Of a stretch of DNA of 64,000 bases, positions 51,270 to 62,649 are shown piece by piece. Both the position numbers and the translations under genes were made by a program. Every line of letters starts with the position of its first letter. Position 1 is the first letter of the stretch. This DNA comes from Streptomyces sp. P3 (GTDB lineage Bacteria > Actinomycetota > Actinomycetes > Streptomycetales > Streptomycetaceae): contig NZ_CP028369.1 of assembly GCF_003032475.1 (NCBI RefSeq), positions 4,712,001-4,776,000 on the forward strand, in the 5' to 3' direction. The notes below the pieces were generated by a model. That model had not been told where the DNA came from. It ran no database searches and worked only from the letters and a program-made list of their open reading frames with translations.

Positions 51270-53777
51270 ATGTCACGCAGCACCACCCCCACAACCCCCG
51301 TCACCCGCGCGCGCTGGAGAATCGGCCTTCCCCTCACGGCCCTGCTGACCGCCGCCGCGCTGCTCCCAGCCCCGGCCCACGCCGAGTCCGTGACCGACTA
51401 CACCATCGCCGTCGATCCGTCCGCCAAGGGCGCGAAGATCGACGACACGATGTACGGCGTCTTCTTCGAGGACATCAACCGGGCGGCGGACGGCGGTCTG
51501 TACGCCGAACTCGTGCAGAACCGGTCCTTCGAGTACGCCGCCGTCGACAACAGGTCGTACACCCCGCTGACGTCCTGGACGGTCGAGGGCGCGGCCCAGG
51601 TCCTGAACGACGCCGGCCGTCTCAACGACCGCAACCGCAACTACCTCTCGCTGGGTGCCGGATCGTCCGTGACGAACTCCGGGTACAACACCGGCGTCCG
51701 GGTCGAGCAGGGCAAGAAGTACGACTTCTCGGTGTGGGCCCGCGCCGAGAACGGCAGCACCCTCACCGTGAGCCTCCAGGACGCCGACGGCCCGCTGGCC
51801 ACCGCCCGCACGGTGGCCGCGCGCGCCGGCGGCTGGGTCCGCTACCGGGCCTCCTTCACCGCCGCCCGCACCAGCAGCAACGGCCGTCTGACGGTGGGCT
51901 CCTCGGCCGCGGCCGCCCTCGACATGGTGTCGCTGTTCCCCCGGGACACCTACCGCAACGAGCCCAACGGGCTGCGCAAGGACCTGGCCGAGAAGGTCGC
52001 CGCCCTGCACCCGGGCTTCGTGCGCTTCCCCGGCGGCTGCCTGGTGAACACCGGTTCCATGCAGGACTACAGCGAGGCCTCCGGCTGGCAGCGCGCCCGC
52101 TCCTACCAGTGGAAGGACACCGTCGGGCCCGTCGAGCAGCGCGCCGTCAACTCCAACTTCTGGGGCTACAACCAGAGTTACGGCCTCGGCTACTACGAGT
52201 ACTTCCGCTTCGCCGAGGATGTCGGCGCGATGCCGCTGCCCGTGGTCCCCGCCCTGGTCACCGGCTGCGGCCAGAACAAGGCCGTGGTCGACGACGCGCT
52301 GCTGAAGCGGCACATCCAGGACACCCTGGACCTCATCGAGTTCGCCAACGGCCCGGTCACCTCCACCTGGGGCAGGAAGCGCGCGCAGATGGGCCACCCG
52401 GGGCCCTTCGGCCTCACCCACCTCGAGGTCGGCAACGAGGAGAACCTGCCCGCCGAGTTCTTCGCCCGCTTCAAGGAGTTCCGCGCCGCGATCGAGGCGA
52501 AGTACCCGGACGTCACGGTCGTCTCCAACTCCGGTCCCGACGACTCCGGTTCGACCTTCGACACGGCCTGGCAGCTCAACCGGGACGCCAAGGTCGACAT
52601 GGTCGACGAGCACTACTACAACAGTCCGCAGTGGTTCCTGCAGAACAACGACCGCTACGACTCCTACGACCGCAGCGGCCCGAAGGTCTTCCTCGGCGAG
52701 TACGCCTCCCAGGGCAACGCCTTCAAGAACGGCCTGGCCGAGGCCGCGTTCATGACCGGCCTCGAACGCAACGCCGACGTCGTCAAGCTCGCCTCCTACG
52801 CGCCGCTGTTCGCCAACGAGGACTACGTCCAGTGGCGCCCCGACCTGGTGTGGTTCAACAACCACGCCTCCTGGAACTCCGCCAACTACGAGGTCCAGAA
52901 GCTGTTCATGACCAACGTCGGCGACCGCGTGGTGCCCTCGACGGCCTCCGCCACGCCCTCCCTCCAGGGCCCGATCACGGGCGCCGTCGGCCTGTCGACC
53001 TGGGCGACGAGCGCCGCGTACGACGACGTGAAGGTGACCGGCGTGGACGGTGCGACGCTGCTGAGCGACGACTTCTCCGGTGACGCCGCGCGGTGGACGC
53101 ACACCGGCGGCGGCAGCTGGTCGCTGCAGGACGGGCAGTACGTGCAGACCGACGCCGCCGCCGAGAACACCATGGTCTCGGCCGGTGACACCGCATGGCA
53201 CGACTACGACCTGCATGTGAAGGCCACCAAGAAGTCCGGCAAGGAAGGCTTCCTCGTCGCGTTCGGCGTCAAGGACACCGGCAACTACTACTGGTGGAAC
53301 CTGGGCGGCTGGAACAACACCCAGTCCGCCGTCGAGCAGGCGGTGGACGGCGGAAAGTCGACGCTGATCTCCAAGGCCGGGTCCGTCGAGACGGGCCGCG
53401 CCTACGACGTCGACGTCAGGGTGCGCGGCCGCCAGGTCACCCTCTACCTGGACGGCCAGGAGTGGGGCAGCTTCACCGACGACAAGCCGGCCGAGCCGTT
53501 CCGCCAGGTCGTCACCGAGGACCGCAGGACCGGTGACCTGATCGTCAAGGTCGTCAACGCCCAGGCCTCGGGCGCCCGCACGGCGATCGACCTGGGCCGC
53601 GCCAAGGTCGCCTCCACGGCGCGGGCGACCACCCTCGCCGCGGCCCCGGACGCGGTCAACACGGAGACCGGGACGCCGGTCGCCCCGGTGACCTCCACCG
53701 TCACCGGGATCGCGGGGAAGTTCACCTACACCTTCCCGGCGAACTCGATCACCTTCCTGCGGATCAGGCAGCGGTAG
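51270..53777 (+). CDS. Secreted GH51-type alpha-L-arabinofuranosidase with C-terminal module
   Basis: An 835-residue exported enzyme. A signal peptide ends near PAHAES (about 40). A GH51-type catalytic region (about 50-560) has MYGVFFEDINRAADGGLYAE, FPGGCLVNTG, the acid/base glutamate in HLEVGNEENLPAEF and the nucleophile in KVFLGEYASQGN. An embedded carbohydrate-binding-like segment (about 110-225) and a C-terminal LamG/DUF1080-like domain (about 570-740: LLSDDFSGDAARWTHTGGGS, GFLVAFGVKDTGNYYWWNLG) follow. It releases arabinose from plant arabinans and arabinoxylan outside the cell. ATG 51270 is 7 bp after GGAG. The promoter at 51161 drives it; a repressor site was not identified. Confidence 0.9.
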   Translation: MSRSTTPTTPVTRARWRIGLPLTALLTAAALLPAPAHAESVTDYTIAVDPSAKGAKIDDTMYGVFFEDINRAADGGLYAELVQNRSFEYAAVDNRSYTPLTSWTVEGAAQVLNDAGRLNDRNRNYLSLGAGSSVTNSGYNTGVRVEQGKKYDFSVWARAENGSTLTVSLQDADGPLATARTVAARAGGWVRYRASFTAARTSSNGRLTVGSSAAAALDMVSLFPRDTYRNEPNGLRKDLAEKVAALHPGFVRFPGGCLVNTGSMQDYSEASGWQRARSYQWKDTVGPVEQRAVNSNFWGYNQSYGLGYYEYFRFAEDVGAMPLPVVPALVTGCGQNKAVVDDALLKRHIQDTLDLIEFANGPVTSTWGRKRAQMGHPGPFGLTHLEVGNEENLPAEFFARFKEFRAAIEAKYPDVTVVSNSGPDDSGSTFDTAWQLNRDAKVDMVDEHYYNSPQWFLQNNDRYDSYDRSGPKVFLGEYASQGNAFKNGLAEAAFMTGLERNADVVKLASYAPLFANEDYVQWRPDLVWFNNHASWNSANYEVQKLFMTNVGDRVVPSTASATPSLQGPITGAVGLSTWATSAAYDDVKVTGVDGATLLSDDFSGDAARWTHTGGGSWSLQDGQYVQTDAAAENTMVSAGDTAWHDYDLHVKATKKSGKEGFLVAFGVKDTGNYYWWNLGGWNNTQSAVEQAVDGGKSTLISKAGSVETGRAYDVDVRVRGRQVTLYLDGQEWGSFTDDKPAEPFRQVVTEDRRTGDLIVKVVNAQASGARTAIDLGRAKVASTARATTLAAAPDAVNTETGTPVAPVTSTVTGIAGKFTYTFPANSITFLRIRQR

Positions 53778-53990
53778 CGGGCCCGGCGGGCGCGGGCGGC
53801 CACCGCTCACGCCCGCCGGACGTCCCGCGCCCCCCGGTCGACCTTGTGCCGGAACCGGCCCCGTGCCGGAACCGGCCGGTCCGCGATCGTGCCGCCGGCC
53901 GGGTCCAGGCCAGCCGGCGGTGTCACGGCGATCACCGGGCCGAGGTTAGGCGGGAGGCGGGAGCGGGCAAAGATCACTCCGGGCCGCCTC

Positions 53991-54025
53991 TGCATGGATT
54001 GCATAAACGTGCATAGAAACGTATA
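53991..54025. promoter_or_regulatory. ARG boxes before argC
   Basis: TGCAT at 53991, TGCATA at 54000 and 54010, and a degenerate CGTATA at 54020 are spaced by about ten bases, one helical turn, as ArgR hexamer half-sites are. They end 25 bp before the argC ATG, which is preceded by AGGAGGAGG. ArgR, encoded at the end of the same operon, is the expected repressor with arginine. Confidence 0.75.
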
Positions 54026-54026
54026 G

Positions 54027-56223
<2,197 letters not shown>

Positions 56224-56227
<4 letters not shown>

Positions 56228-57129
56228 GCAACACGACCCGCAAACACACCGCGCTCCCCAAGGCCCAGATCCTCATCGAGGCGCTGCCCTGGCTGGTCCG
56301 CCACAACGGCAAGACCGTCGTCATCAAGTTCGGCGGCAACGCCATGATCGACGAGGACCTGAAGGCCGCCTTCGCGCAGGACGTCGTCTTCCTGCACAAC
56401 GCCGGCATCAGGCCGGTCGTCGTGCACGGCGGCGGCCCGCAGATCAGCGCCGCCCTCGACCGGCACGGCATCGTCAGCGAGTTCAAGGCCGGACTGCGCG
56501 TCACCACCGAAGAGGCGATGGACGTCGTACGGATGGTGCTCGCCGGGCAGGTCCAGCGCGAACTGGTCGGCCTGCTCAACCAGCACGGCCCGCTCGCCGT
56601 CGGACTGACCGGCGAGGACGCGCACACCATCACCGCCACCAAGCACCAGCCGCAGATCGACGGCGAGTCGGTCGACATCGGGCGGGTCGGCGAGATCACC
56701 GCGATCGACACGGGCGCCATCGAGGCCCTGCTCGCCGACGGCCGCATCCCGGTCGTCTCGTCGATCGCCCGCTCACAGGACGACGGACATGTCTACAACG
56801 TCAATGCTGATACGGCGGCTGCGGCACTCGCTGCTGCTCTGGGCGCCGAAACCCTCATGGTCCTCACGGACGTCGAGGGCCTCTACGAGGACTGGCCCAA
56901 CAGCGACGAGGTGATCAGCCGCCTCACCGCCTCCCAACTGGAGAAGCTGCTGCCGGAGTTGAGCTCCGGCATGGTCCCGAAGATGGAGGGCTGCCTGCAC
57001 GCGGTGCGAGGCGGTGTGAACACCGCCCGGGTCATCGACGGGCGCGTCCAGCACTCGATCCTGCTGGAGATCTTCACCGACGAAGGCATCGGCACGATGG
57101 TCGTGCCGGACGGACAGGGGGAGCCGTGA
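56224..57129 (+). CDS. argB: N-acetylglutamate kinase
   Basis: A 301-residue amino acid kinase that phosphorylates N-acetylglutamate, usually the feedback-regulated step. [30 protein letters not shown], the arginine-binding-type N-terminal helix ([17 protein letters not shown]) and [20 protein letters not shown] are visible. The extended N-terminal helix is the feature of arginine-sensitive forms. ATG 56224 overlaps the argJ stop. The end overlaps argD. Confidence 0.97.
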
Positions 57130-58325
57130 GCGACGCCAACCAGGAACTGACCGCGCGGTGGCAGAGCGCGTTCATGAACAACTACGGCACCCCGCTGCTG
57201 CCCCTGGCGCGCGGCGAGGGCAGCCGGGTCTGGGACGCCGACGGCAACGAGTACCTCGACTTCGTCGGCGGCATCGCGGTCAACGCCCTCGGCCACGCCC
57301 ACCCGGCCGTCGTCGAGGCCGTGAGCCGGCAGATCGGCTCCCTCGGCCACATCTCCAACTTCTTCATGGCCGAGCCGACCGTCGCGCTCGCCGAACGGCT
57401 GCTGCGGCACTTCGGCCGGGACGGCAGGGTCTTCTTCTGCAACTCGGGCGCCGAGGCGAACGAGGCCGCCTTCAAGATCGGCCGGCTGACCGGGCGGACC
57501 GCAATGGTCGCCACCGAGGGCGCCTTCCACGGCCGGACCATGGGCGCGCTCGCGCTCACCGGCCAGCAGGGCAAGCGGGAGCCGTTCCTGCCGCTGCCCG
57601 GCGACGTCACCCACGTGCCGTTCGGCGACGCCCAGGCACTGGCCGCCGCCGTCACCGAGGAGACCGCGCTCGTCGTCCTCGAGCCGGTCCAGGGCGAGCT
57701 GGGCGTCGTCGTGCCACCCGCCGGGTATCTGAAGGCCGCCCGCGCCATCACCGCCGCGACCGGCGCGCTGCTGGTCCTCGACGAGGTGCAGACCGGCGTC
57801 GGCCGGACCGGGCAGTGGTTCGAGTACCAGTCCCACGAGGGCGTCCTGCCGGACGTCGTCACCCTGGCGAAGGGTCTCGGCGGCGGACTGCCGCTGGGCG
57901 CGACGGTCGCCTTCGGACGGGCTGCGGACCTGCTGCAGCCGGGCCAGCACGGGACCACCTTCGGCGGCAATCCGGTCGCCTGTGCGGCCGGCCTCGCCGT
58001 CCTCGAGACGATCGAGAACGAGGGGCTGCTGGAGAACGTCAAGCGGCAGAGCGAGAAGCTGCGGGACGGAATCGAGGCCGTCGGCCACCCGTTGATCGAC
58101 TATGTCCGGGGCGCCGGCCTCCTCCTGGGTATCGTGCTCACCGAGCCCCTCGCACCCCAGGTGCGCCAGGCGGCTCAGGAGGCCGGGTTCCTGGTGAACG
58201 TGCCCGCCCCCGACGTCATCCGGCTGATGCCGCCGCTGAACCTCGGCGACGACGAGGCGGAGGTGTTCCTCGGGGCGCTGCCCGGCATCCTCGACGCAGT
58301 GAACGGGGACCGATCCGGAGAATGA
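57126..58325 (+). CDS. argD: Acetylornithine aminotransferase
   Basis: A 399-residue PLP aminotransferase of class [68 protein letters not shown] and the PLP-lysine in [14 protein letters not shown] (Lys at about 249) mark the family. It transfers the amino group from glutamate to N-acetylglutamate semialdehyde and may also serve in lysine biosynthesis. GTG 57126 overlaps the argB stop as GTGA. Seven bases separate it from argR. Confidence 0.96.
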   Translation: MSDANQELTARWQSAFMNNYGTPLLPLARGEGSRVWDADGNEYLDFVGGIAVNALGHAHPAVVEAVSRQIGSLGHISNFFMAEPTVALAERLLRHFGRDGRVFFCNSGAEANEAAFKIGRLTGRTAMVATEGAFHGRTMGALALTGQQGKREPFLPLPGDVTHVPFGDAQALAAAVTEETALVVLEPVQGELGVVVPPAGYLKAARAITAATGALLVLDEVQTGVGRTGQWFEYQSHEGVLPDVVTLAKGLGGGLPLGATVAFGRAADLLQPGQHGTTFGGNPVACAAGLAVLETIENEGLLENVKRQSEKLRDGIEAVGHPLIDYVRGAGLLLGIVLTEPLAPQVRQAAQEAGFLVNVPAPDVIRLMPPLNLGDDEAEVFLGALPGILDAVNGDRSGE

Positions 58326-58332
58326 GACGACG

Positions 58333-58878
58333 ATGAGCCAGGCGCAGGACCATGAGCACTCGGGGATCAACGGGCCCGCCGTGCCGCAGACCCGCACCGC
58401 GCGTCACCGCCGGATCGTGGACATCCTCAACCGGCAGGCGGTGCGCTCGCAGAGCCAGCTGGCCAAGCTGCTGTCGGACGACGGGCTGAGCGTCACCCAG
58501 GCGACGCTCTCCCGGGACCTCGACGAGCTGAACGCGGTGAAGATCCGCAACACCGACGGCGACCTGATCTACGCGGTGCCCAGCGAGGGGGGATTCCGCA
58601 CCCCCCGGGCGCCGTTGGGGGAGTCGGCGAAGGAGGAGCGGATGCGGCGGCTGTCGCAGGAGCTGCTGATCTCCGCGGAGGCGTCCGCCAACCTCGTGGT
58701 CCTGCGGACCCCTCCGGGGGCCGCGCAGTTCCTCGCCTCGGCGATCGACCAGGCCGAACTGCACGACATCCTGGGGACCATCGCCGGCGACGACACACTG
58801 CTGCTGATCAGCCGGGAGGCCACCGGGGGGCAGGCGCTCGCAGACCATCTCCTGCGGTTGGCGCAGAACGGCCACTGA
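58333..58878 (+). CDS. argR: Arginine repressor
   Basis: A 181-residue ArgR. The winged helix (about 25-90) has [40 protein letters not shown] and [16 protein letters not shown]. The C-terminal hexamerisation and arginine-binding domain has [18 protein letters not shown] and [20 protein letters not shown], where the GDDT segment contacts arginine. ATG 58333 follows GAGACGACG, and it is transcribed with argCJBD, so the operon is self-repressing. It should also act at other arginine genes. Confidence 0.97.
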   Translation: MSQAQDHEHSGINGPAVPQTRTARHRRIVDILNRQAVRSQSQLAKLLSDDGLSVTQATLSRDLDELNAVKIRNTDGDLIYAVPSEGGFRTPRAPLGESAKEERMRRLSQELLISAEASANLVVLRTPPGAAQFLASAIDQAELHDILGTIAGDDTLLLISREATGGQALADHLLRLAQNGH

Positions 58879-58916
58879 CGGCTGCCGCCGCGGGGGCCGC
58901 TTCTGTGCGCCGGGTG

Positions 58917-59130
58917 CGGGTCGGTGGGGGTTGGTTGCGCAGTTCCCCGCGCCCCTGAGGGTGGGCTGCTCGTATGGGTCGCCGCGAGTGCGTGAGGGCT
59001 TGTCGCGCAGTTCCCCGCGCCCCTGAGGGGGCGGGGTTGCTCGTGCGGGTCCGGTGGGGGCTGGGTGCGCAGTTTTCCCCGCGCCCCTGAGCGGGGTGGG
59101 GCTACGGGGGTGGGTTGCGCGGGTTCCCGC
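58917..59130. repeat. Cluster of GCGCAGTTCCCCGCGCCCC repeats between argR and apbE
   Basis: Three full units (58937-58960, 59005-59028, 59067-59090, the last with TT inserted) and a decayed fourth (59115-59130) stand at about 65-bp spacing, each in a similar GGGTCGGTGGGGG...CTGAGG surround. A single copy occurs at 36148. They sit between the convergent ends of argR and apbE. This is a common Streptomyces intergenic sequence with no known role. Confidence 0.8.
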
Positions 59131-59143
59131 TTCTGGTGCGGGG

Positions 59144-59944
59144 TCAGCCCAGCCGGGATGCCAGGCCGCCGGTGCAGCGGACCTCGTCGCCTGCCGTGAT
59201 GAGTAGGGCCTCGACGTCCGGAAGGGACTCCAGCCAGCCCAGCGCCTCCCGCGAGCCCATCGCGAAGGCCGCGGTGGCCCAGCAGTCGGCCCAGGTCAGC
59301 CGGGGCGTCACCACCGTCACGGCGACCAGGTCGGTCACCGCGGAGCGGCCCGTGCGCGGGTCCACGATGTGGGCGCCGCGCTCCGACGTCCCGGAGGTCG
59401 CCACCGCGAGCTCGTCCGCGCCCGCCGCCGAGACCACCGCCGCGAGCCCGCCGGGACGCAGCGGGTCGGAGACGCCGACCCGCCACGGCCGCTCGGGACC
59501 GGGGACGCCCAGCAACTGCACGTCCCCGCCGCCGTTGACGCTCACCCCGCTCACGCCCGCCGCCGCGATCAGCCGGGCGGCGCGCTCGGCGGCCCAGCCC
59601 TTCACGATGCCCGTCGGGTCGAGCCGGCCCTGGTAGCGCATGCTGAACCAGCCGTCGCTCGCCCGCTCCGCCTCCGCGCCCAGCTCCAGCACCTCGGCCA
59701 CCTCGGGGTCGCACTCCTCGAGGGTCAGCTCGCCGCGCGCCAGCCGGGAGACCTGGCTGTCCTCGCGGTAGGTGCTGAACACCTCGTTGACCCGGTGCAG
59801 CGAGGCGACCGCCTCGTCCAGCGCCGCCCGCACCGCTGCGGCGTCGCCGCCGCGGACGTCGAAGGAGAAGACGGTCCCCATGACCTCTTCCGCGTGCCGC
59901 ACCACGGTCGGGGCCGCCGCCGACTCGGCCACCGTGTCAGACAC
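59144..59944 (-). CDS. apbE: FAD:protein FMN transferase (ApbE)
   Basis: A 266-residue ApbE, which attaches FMN through a phosphoester to a Ser/Thr of flavoproteins outside the membrane. MGTVFSFDVRG, FSTYREDSQVSRLARGE, DPTGIVKGWAAERAA and VSVNGGGDVQLLG and the metal-site region TSERGAHIVDPRTG are family blocks. GTG 59944 overlaps the stop of the FMN-binding gene by 8 bp. The partner gene directly upstream offers three acceptor motifs. No signal peptide is evident on the chosen start, which is unusual and could mean a start further in or a cytosolic form. Confidence 0.92.
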   Translation of the reverse strand: MSDTVAESAAAPTVVRHAEEVMGTVFSFDVRGGDAAAVRAALDEAVASLHRVNEVFSTYREDSQVSRLARGELTLEECDPEVAEVLELGAEAERASDGWFSMRYQGRLDPTGIVKGWAAERAARLIAAAGVSGVSVNGGGDVQLLGVPGPERPWRVGVSDPLRPGGLAAVVSAAGADELAVATSGTSERGAHIVDPRTGRSAVTDLVAVTVVTPRLTWADCWATAAFAMGSREALGWLESLPDVEALLITAGDEVRCTGGLASRLG

Positions 59945-61067
59945 CGGCCTTGTCCAGGGCGGACTGCAGGGACTTCTTGTAGCCCTCGCTGGTGTAGGTG
60001 GCGCCGGAGACGGAGTCGATGTCGGCGCTGCCGGCGGCGACCGCCTCCTGGTTGAGCTTGGGGACGGACAGCTGGGTCTTCTGGTCGCTGGTGCCGCCCT
60101 TCGGCGCCTGTACGGCCTCGGCCTTGGTGATCTTGCCGCCGGCCACCGTGATGCGGACCTGTACCGGCCCGTACTGCGTCTGCTCGACGCTGCCGGTGAC
60201 GGTCTTGGCCTGCGCGGCGCCCGAGGAGCCGGCGGAACCCGCGGACGAGCCGGAACCGCCCGCGTTCCCGGAACCGCCCGCGTTCCCGGAGCCCGACGAC
60301 GGGCCCTTGCCCGCCTTCGCCTTGTCCAGGGCGGACTGCAGGGACTTCTTGTAGCCCTCGCTGGTGTAGGTGGCGCCGGAGACGGAGTCGATGTCGGCGC
60401 TGCCGGCGGCGACCGCCTCCTGGTTGAGCTTGGGGACGGACAGCTGGGTCTTCTGGTCGCTGGTGCCGCCCTTCGGCGCCTGTACGGCCTCGGCCTTGGT
60501 GATCTTGCCGCCGGCCACCGTGATGCGGACCTGCACGGCTCCGTACTGCGTCTGTGCCGCGTCCCCGGTGAACGTGCCGGCGGCCTGCGCGCTCCCCGAG
60601 CCCTGGGAGGATCCGGCGCTCGCGTTCGCCTTGTCGATCGCGGACTGCAGGGACTTCTTGTAGCCCTCACTGGTGTAGGTGGCACCGGACACCGTGTCGA
60701 TGTTCGCGCTCTGCCGGGCGACCACCGCGGCGTTCAGCTTGGGGACGGCCAGCTCCGTCTTCTGGGTGCTGGTGCCGCCCTTGGGGGCCTGGACGGCCTC
60801 CGCCTTGGTGATCTTGTTCTCGACGACGGTGATGCGGACCTGCACGGCCCCGTACTGGGTCTGCGCCGCGTCACCGGTCATCGTGCCCGACACGACCGCG
60901 CCCGCGCCGCCCTGGGCCGCCTCCTGCGCCGCCGCGCCGCCGCCCGCCCCCGCCGCCTGCGTGGCGCCAGGGTCGGTCGACGGCTTCAGCGACAGCAGCA
61001 GCACGACCCCGGACACGGTGGCGGCGGTGGCCAGTACGACCCGCCGAAGCGGGTGACTCTTCCTCAT
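59937..61067 (-). CDS. Membrane-anchored protein with three tandem FMN-binding domains
   Basis: A 376-residue protein with an N-terminal signal anchor (RRVVLATAATVSGVVLLLSL). Three FMN-binding domains follow, each starting near TQYGAVQVRITV or TQYGPVQVRITV and ending in the acceptor motif D-x-V-S-G-A-T-Y-T-S (DTVSGATYTS once, DSVSGATYTS twice). In this family ApbE links FMN to the Thr/Ser of that motif. Linkers are Gly/Ser/Ala-rich. Domains 2 and 3 are nearly identical, with 215 bp of identical DNA. It probably passes electrons from the ferric-reductase-like neighbour to an external acceptor. Domain number varies in relatives, usually one or two. Confidence 0.9.
   Translation of the reverse strand: MRKSHPLRRVVLATAATVSGVVLLLSLKPSTDPGATQAAGAGGGAAAQEAAQGGAGAVVSGTMTGDAAQTQYGAVQVRITVVENKITKAEAVQAPKGGTSTQKTELAVPKLNAAVVARQSANIDTVSGATYTSEGYKKSLQSAIDKANASAGSSQGSGSAQAAGTFTGDAAQTQYGAVQVRITVAGGKITKAEAVQAPKGGTSDQKTQLSVPKLNQEAVAAGSADIDSVSGATYTSEGYKKSLQSALDKAKAGKGPSSGSGNAGGSGNAGGSGSSAGSAGSSGAAQAKTVTGSVEQTQYGPVQVRITVAGGKITKAEAVQAPKGGTSDQKTQLSVPKLNQEAVAAGSADIDSVSGATYTSEGYKKSLQSALDKAGV
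59947..60161 (-). repeat. 215-bp perfect direct repeat, copy A (third FMN domain)
   Basis: Every base from 59947 to 60161 equals the base 372 bp further on (60319-60533), including all silent positions. The offset of 124 codons keeps the frame. It codes for most of the third FMN-binding domain. Confidence 0.92.
60319..60533 (-). repeat. 215-bp perfect direct repeat, copy B (second FMN domain)
   Basis: The partner of 59947-60161. The first FMN domain (about 60640-60870) is clearly related but diverged at many bases, so the second and third copies were duplicated or converted recently. Confidence 0.92.
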
Positions 61068-61123
61068 CGCTTCCTGAGCTCCTGATTCCCTTTGGTGGCG
61101 AGGTTCCCGTGCGTACGGGTCGC

Positions 61124-62506
61124 TCACATCTCGAACGACTCGTGGTGGATGCGGCGGGCCGGGACCCCGGCGCCGCGCAGTGCCTCGTACACCCCCTGGG
61201 CGAAGCCGTTCGGTCCGCACATGAAGACGTCGTGGCTGTCGATGTCGGGGATCTTCCGCTGCAGCGACTCCGCCGAGATGTCGGGGCGTTCCCCGTCGGG
61301 GCTGTTCACGGCGTACATCAGCCGTGCCCCGCGCTCGTCGGCGATCTTCGCCAGCTCGTCCCACAGGGCCAGGTCCTGCGTGCTGTTGGCCCGGTACAGC
61401 AGGGTGATGTCGCCGGCCGCGCCCGGCAGCGTCTCGAACAGCGCCCGCATCGGGGTGATGCCGACCCCGCCGGCCACCAGCAGCACCTTGCCGCGGCTGC
61501 GCCGGGACGCGGTCATCGCGCCGTAGGGACCCTCGGCCCACACCTTCGTGCCGGGCGTGAGTTCGCGCAGCGCCGCACTGTGGTCGCCGATCGCCTTGAC
61601 GGTGATCCGCAGCAGCTCCGGGCGGGGCGCCGCGGACAGCGAGTACGGGTGGGAGCTCATGCGCATGCCCGGTGCCATGAACCGCCAGCGGAAGAACTGA
61701 CCCGCCTCGGCGCCCATCCGGTGCAGCTTGCGTCCGCCGATGAGCACCGACACGATGCCCGGCGTCTCCTCGATGACCGCCTCGACGTACAGACGGTGCC
61801 GCAGGTTCAGCCGGAGGGGGGTGATGATCCGGTACCAGACGACGAGCGCGGTGACCGAGCCGTACAGCGCGTACCAGGCGGTCTTCGCGGTCGGTTCGAC
61901 GGCGAAGTCGTTGCCGGTGGTGATCTGGTGCCAGAACGTGAAGAACACGGCCGCGTACGTCATCAGGTGGATGTGGTACCAGGTGTCGTACGGCATCTTG
62001 CGCCGCACCGGGCCGATGGACACCACGCCGATGAGCAGCAGCAGACCGGTGCCGATCGCGGCCTTGCCCATGTCGGGCAGCTGGTTCACCGAGTCGACGG
62101 TCTGCGAGACGATGTCGCCGAGCGACTTCCCGGCCTGCAGCGCGTATCCCCACATGATGAGGAACACGTGCGCGAACGTCAGGCAGAGGGTGTACCGGCC
62201 GCTCATCGCGTGCCAGCGGGCGACCCGGTCCGAGCCCACCCGGCGCTCCAGCGCCGGCACCCGGGCCATCTGCAGCACGACGAGCGCCATCAGGTACCCG
62301 GCCAGCAGACCGGTGATCCGCCCCGCGTTGAGGATCTTGCTGTTGTCGTCCGCGATGTTGGGCGTGTTGTGCCACCACAGCCACAGCACGCCCGCGGCTC
62401 CCGCCCAGACGGCGATCAGCAGCGGCACGGCCGGGGAGCGGCGCGGACGGATGCGGCGCATCGTCTGGCGGCGGGCGGCACGGCCGCCGGCGATCGTCGT
62501 GGTCAC
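61124..62506 (-). CDS. Ferric-reductase-like transmembrane flavoprotein (ferredoxin:NAD reductase type)
   Basis: A 460-residue membrane oxidoreductase. Six helices (about 25-230) carry heme-type histidines (RWHAMSGRYTLCLTFAHVFL and YHIHLMTYAAVFFTFWH, cited by parts). The FAD domain has HPYSLSAAPRPELLRITVKA and the NAD(P) part LLVAGGVGITPMRALFETLP, ending VFMCGPNGFAQGV. It moves electrons from NAD(P)H through FAD and heme across the membrane. ATG 62506 is the first gene of the minus-strand unit with the FMN-binding protein and ApbE (56-bp gap). The final acceptor is unknown. Confidence 0.92.
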   Translation of the reverse strand: MTTTIAGGRAARRQTMRRIRPRRSPAVPLLIAVWAGAAGVLWLWWHNTPNIADDNSKILNAGRITGLLAGYLMALVVLQMARVPALERRVGSDRVARWHAMSGRYTLCLTFAHVFLIMWGYALQAGKSLGDIVSQTVDSVNQLPDMGKAAIGTGLLLLIGVVSIGPVRRKMPYDTWYHIHLMTYAAVFFTFWHQITTGNDFAVEPTAKTAWYALYGSVTALVVWYRIITPLRLNLRHRLYVEAVIEETPGIVSVLIGGRKLHRMGAEAGQFFRWRFMAPGMRMSSHPYSLSAAPRPELLRITVKAIGDHSAALRELTPGTKVWAEGPYGAMTASRRSRGKVLLVAGGVGITPMRALFETLPGAAGDITLLYRANSTQDLALWDELAKIADERGARLMYAVNSPDGERPDISAESLQRKIPDIDSHDVFMCGPNGFAQGVYEALRGAGVPARRIHHESFEM

Positions 62507-62649
62507 TGTTCCTCCGTGGGTGCGGACCCTTGGCCCTCAGATACGGGCCACGGCCGCGCAGCGTTCAGTCCCGGCGAGAGTCCGCGCGAAGGGCCGCCGA
62601 CGGACGTGACCCCCGGTAACCGGTGCTGGCGGGGGTGGCTCCGGCCGAC

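Noticed and set aside
53844..54026. Small Arg-rich open frame before argC, possible leader peptide for arginine attenuation
   Set aside because: Its arginines are spread out, no terminator/antiterminator pair follows, and ARG boxes overlap its end. ArgR control explains the locus better.
58917..59130. Repeat cluster as a CRISPR or origin
   Set aside because: Units sit in duplicated surroundings rather than unique spacers; no cas or replication genes, and the same core is found elsewhere.
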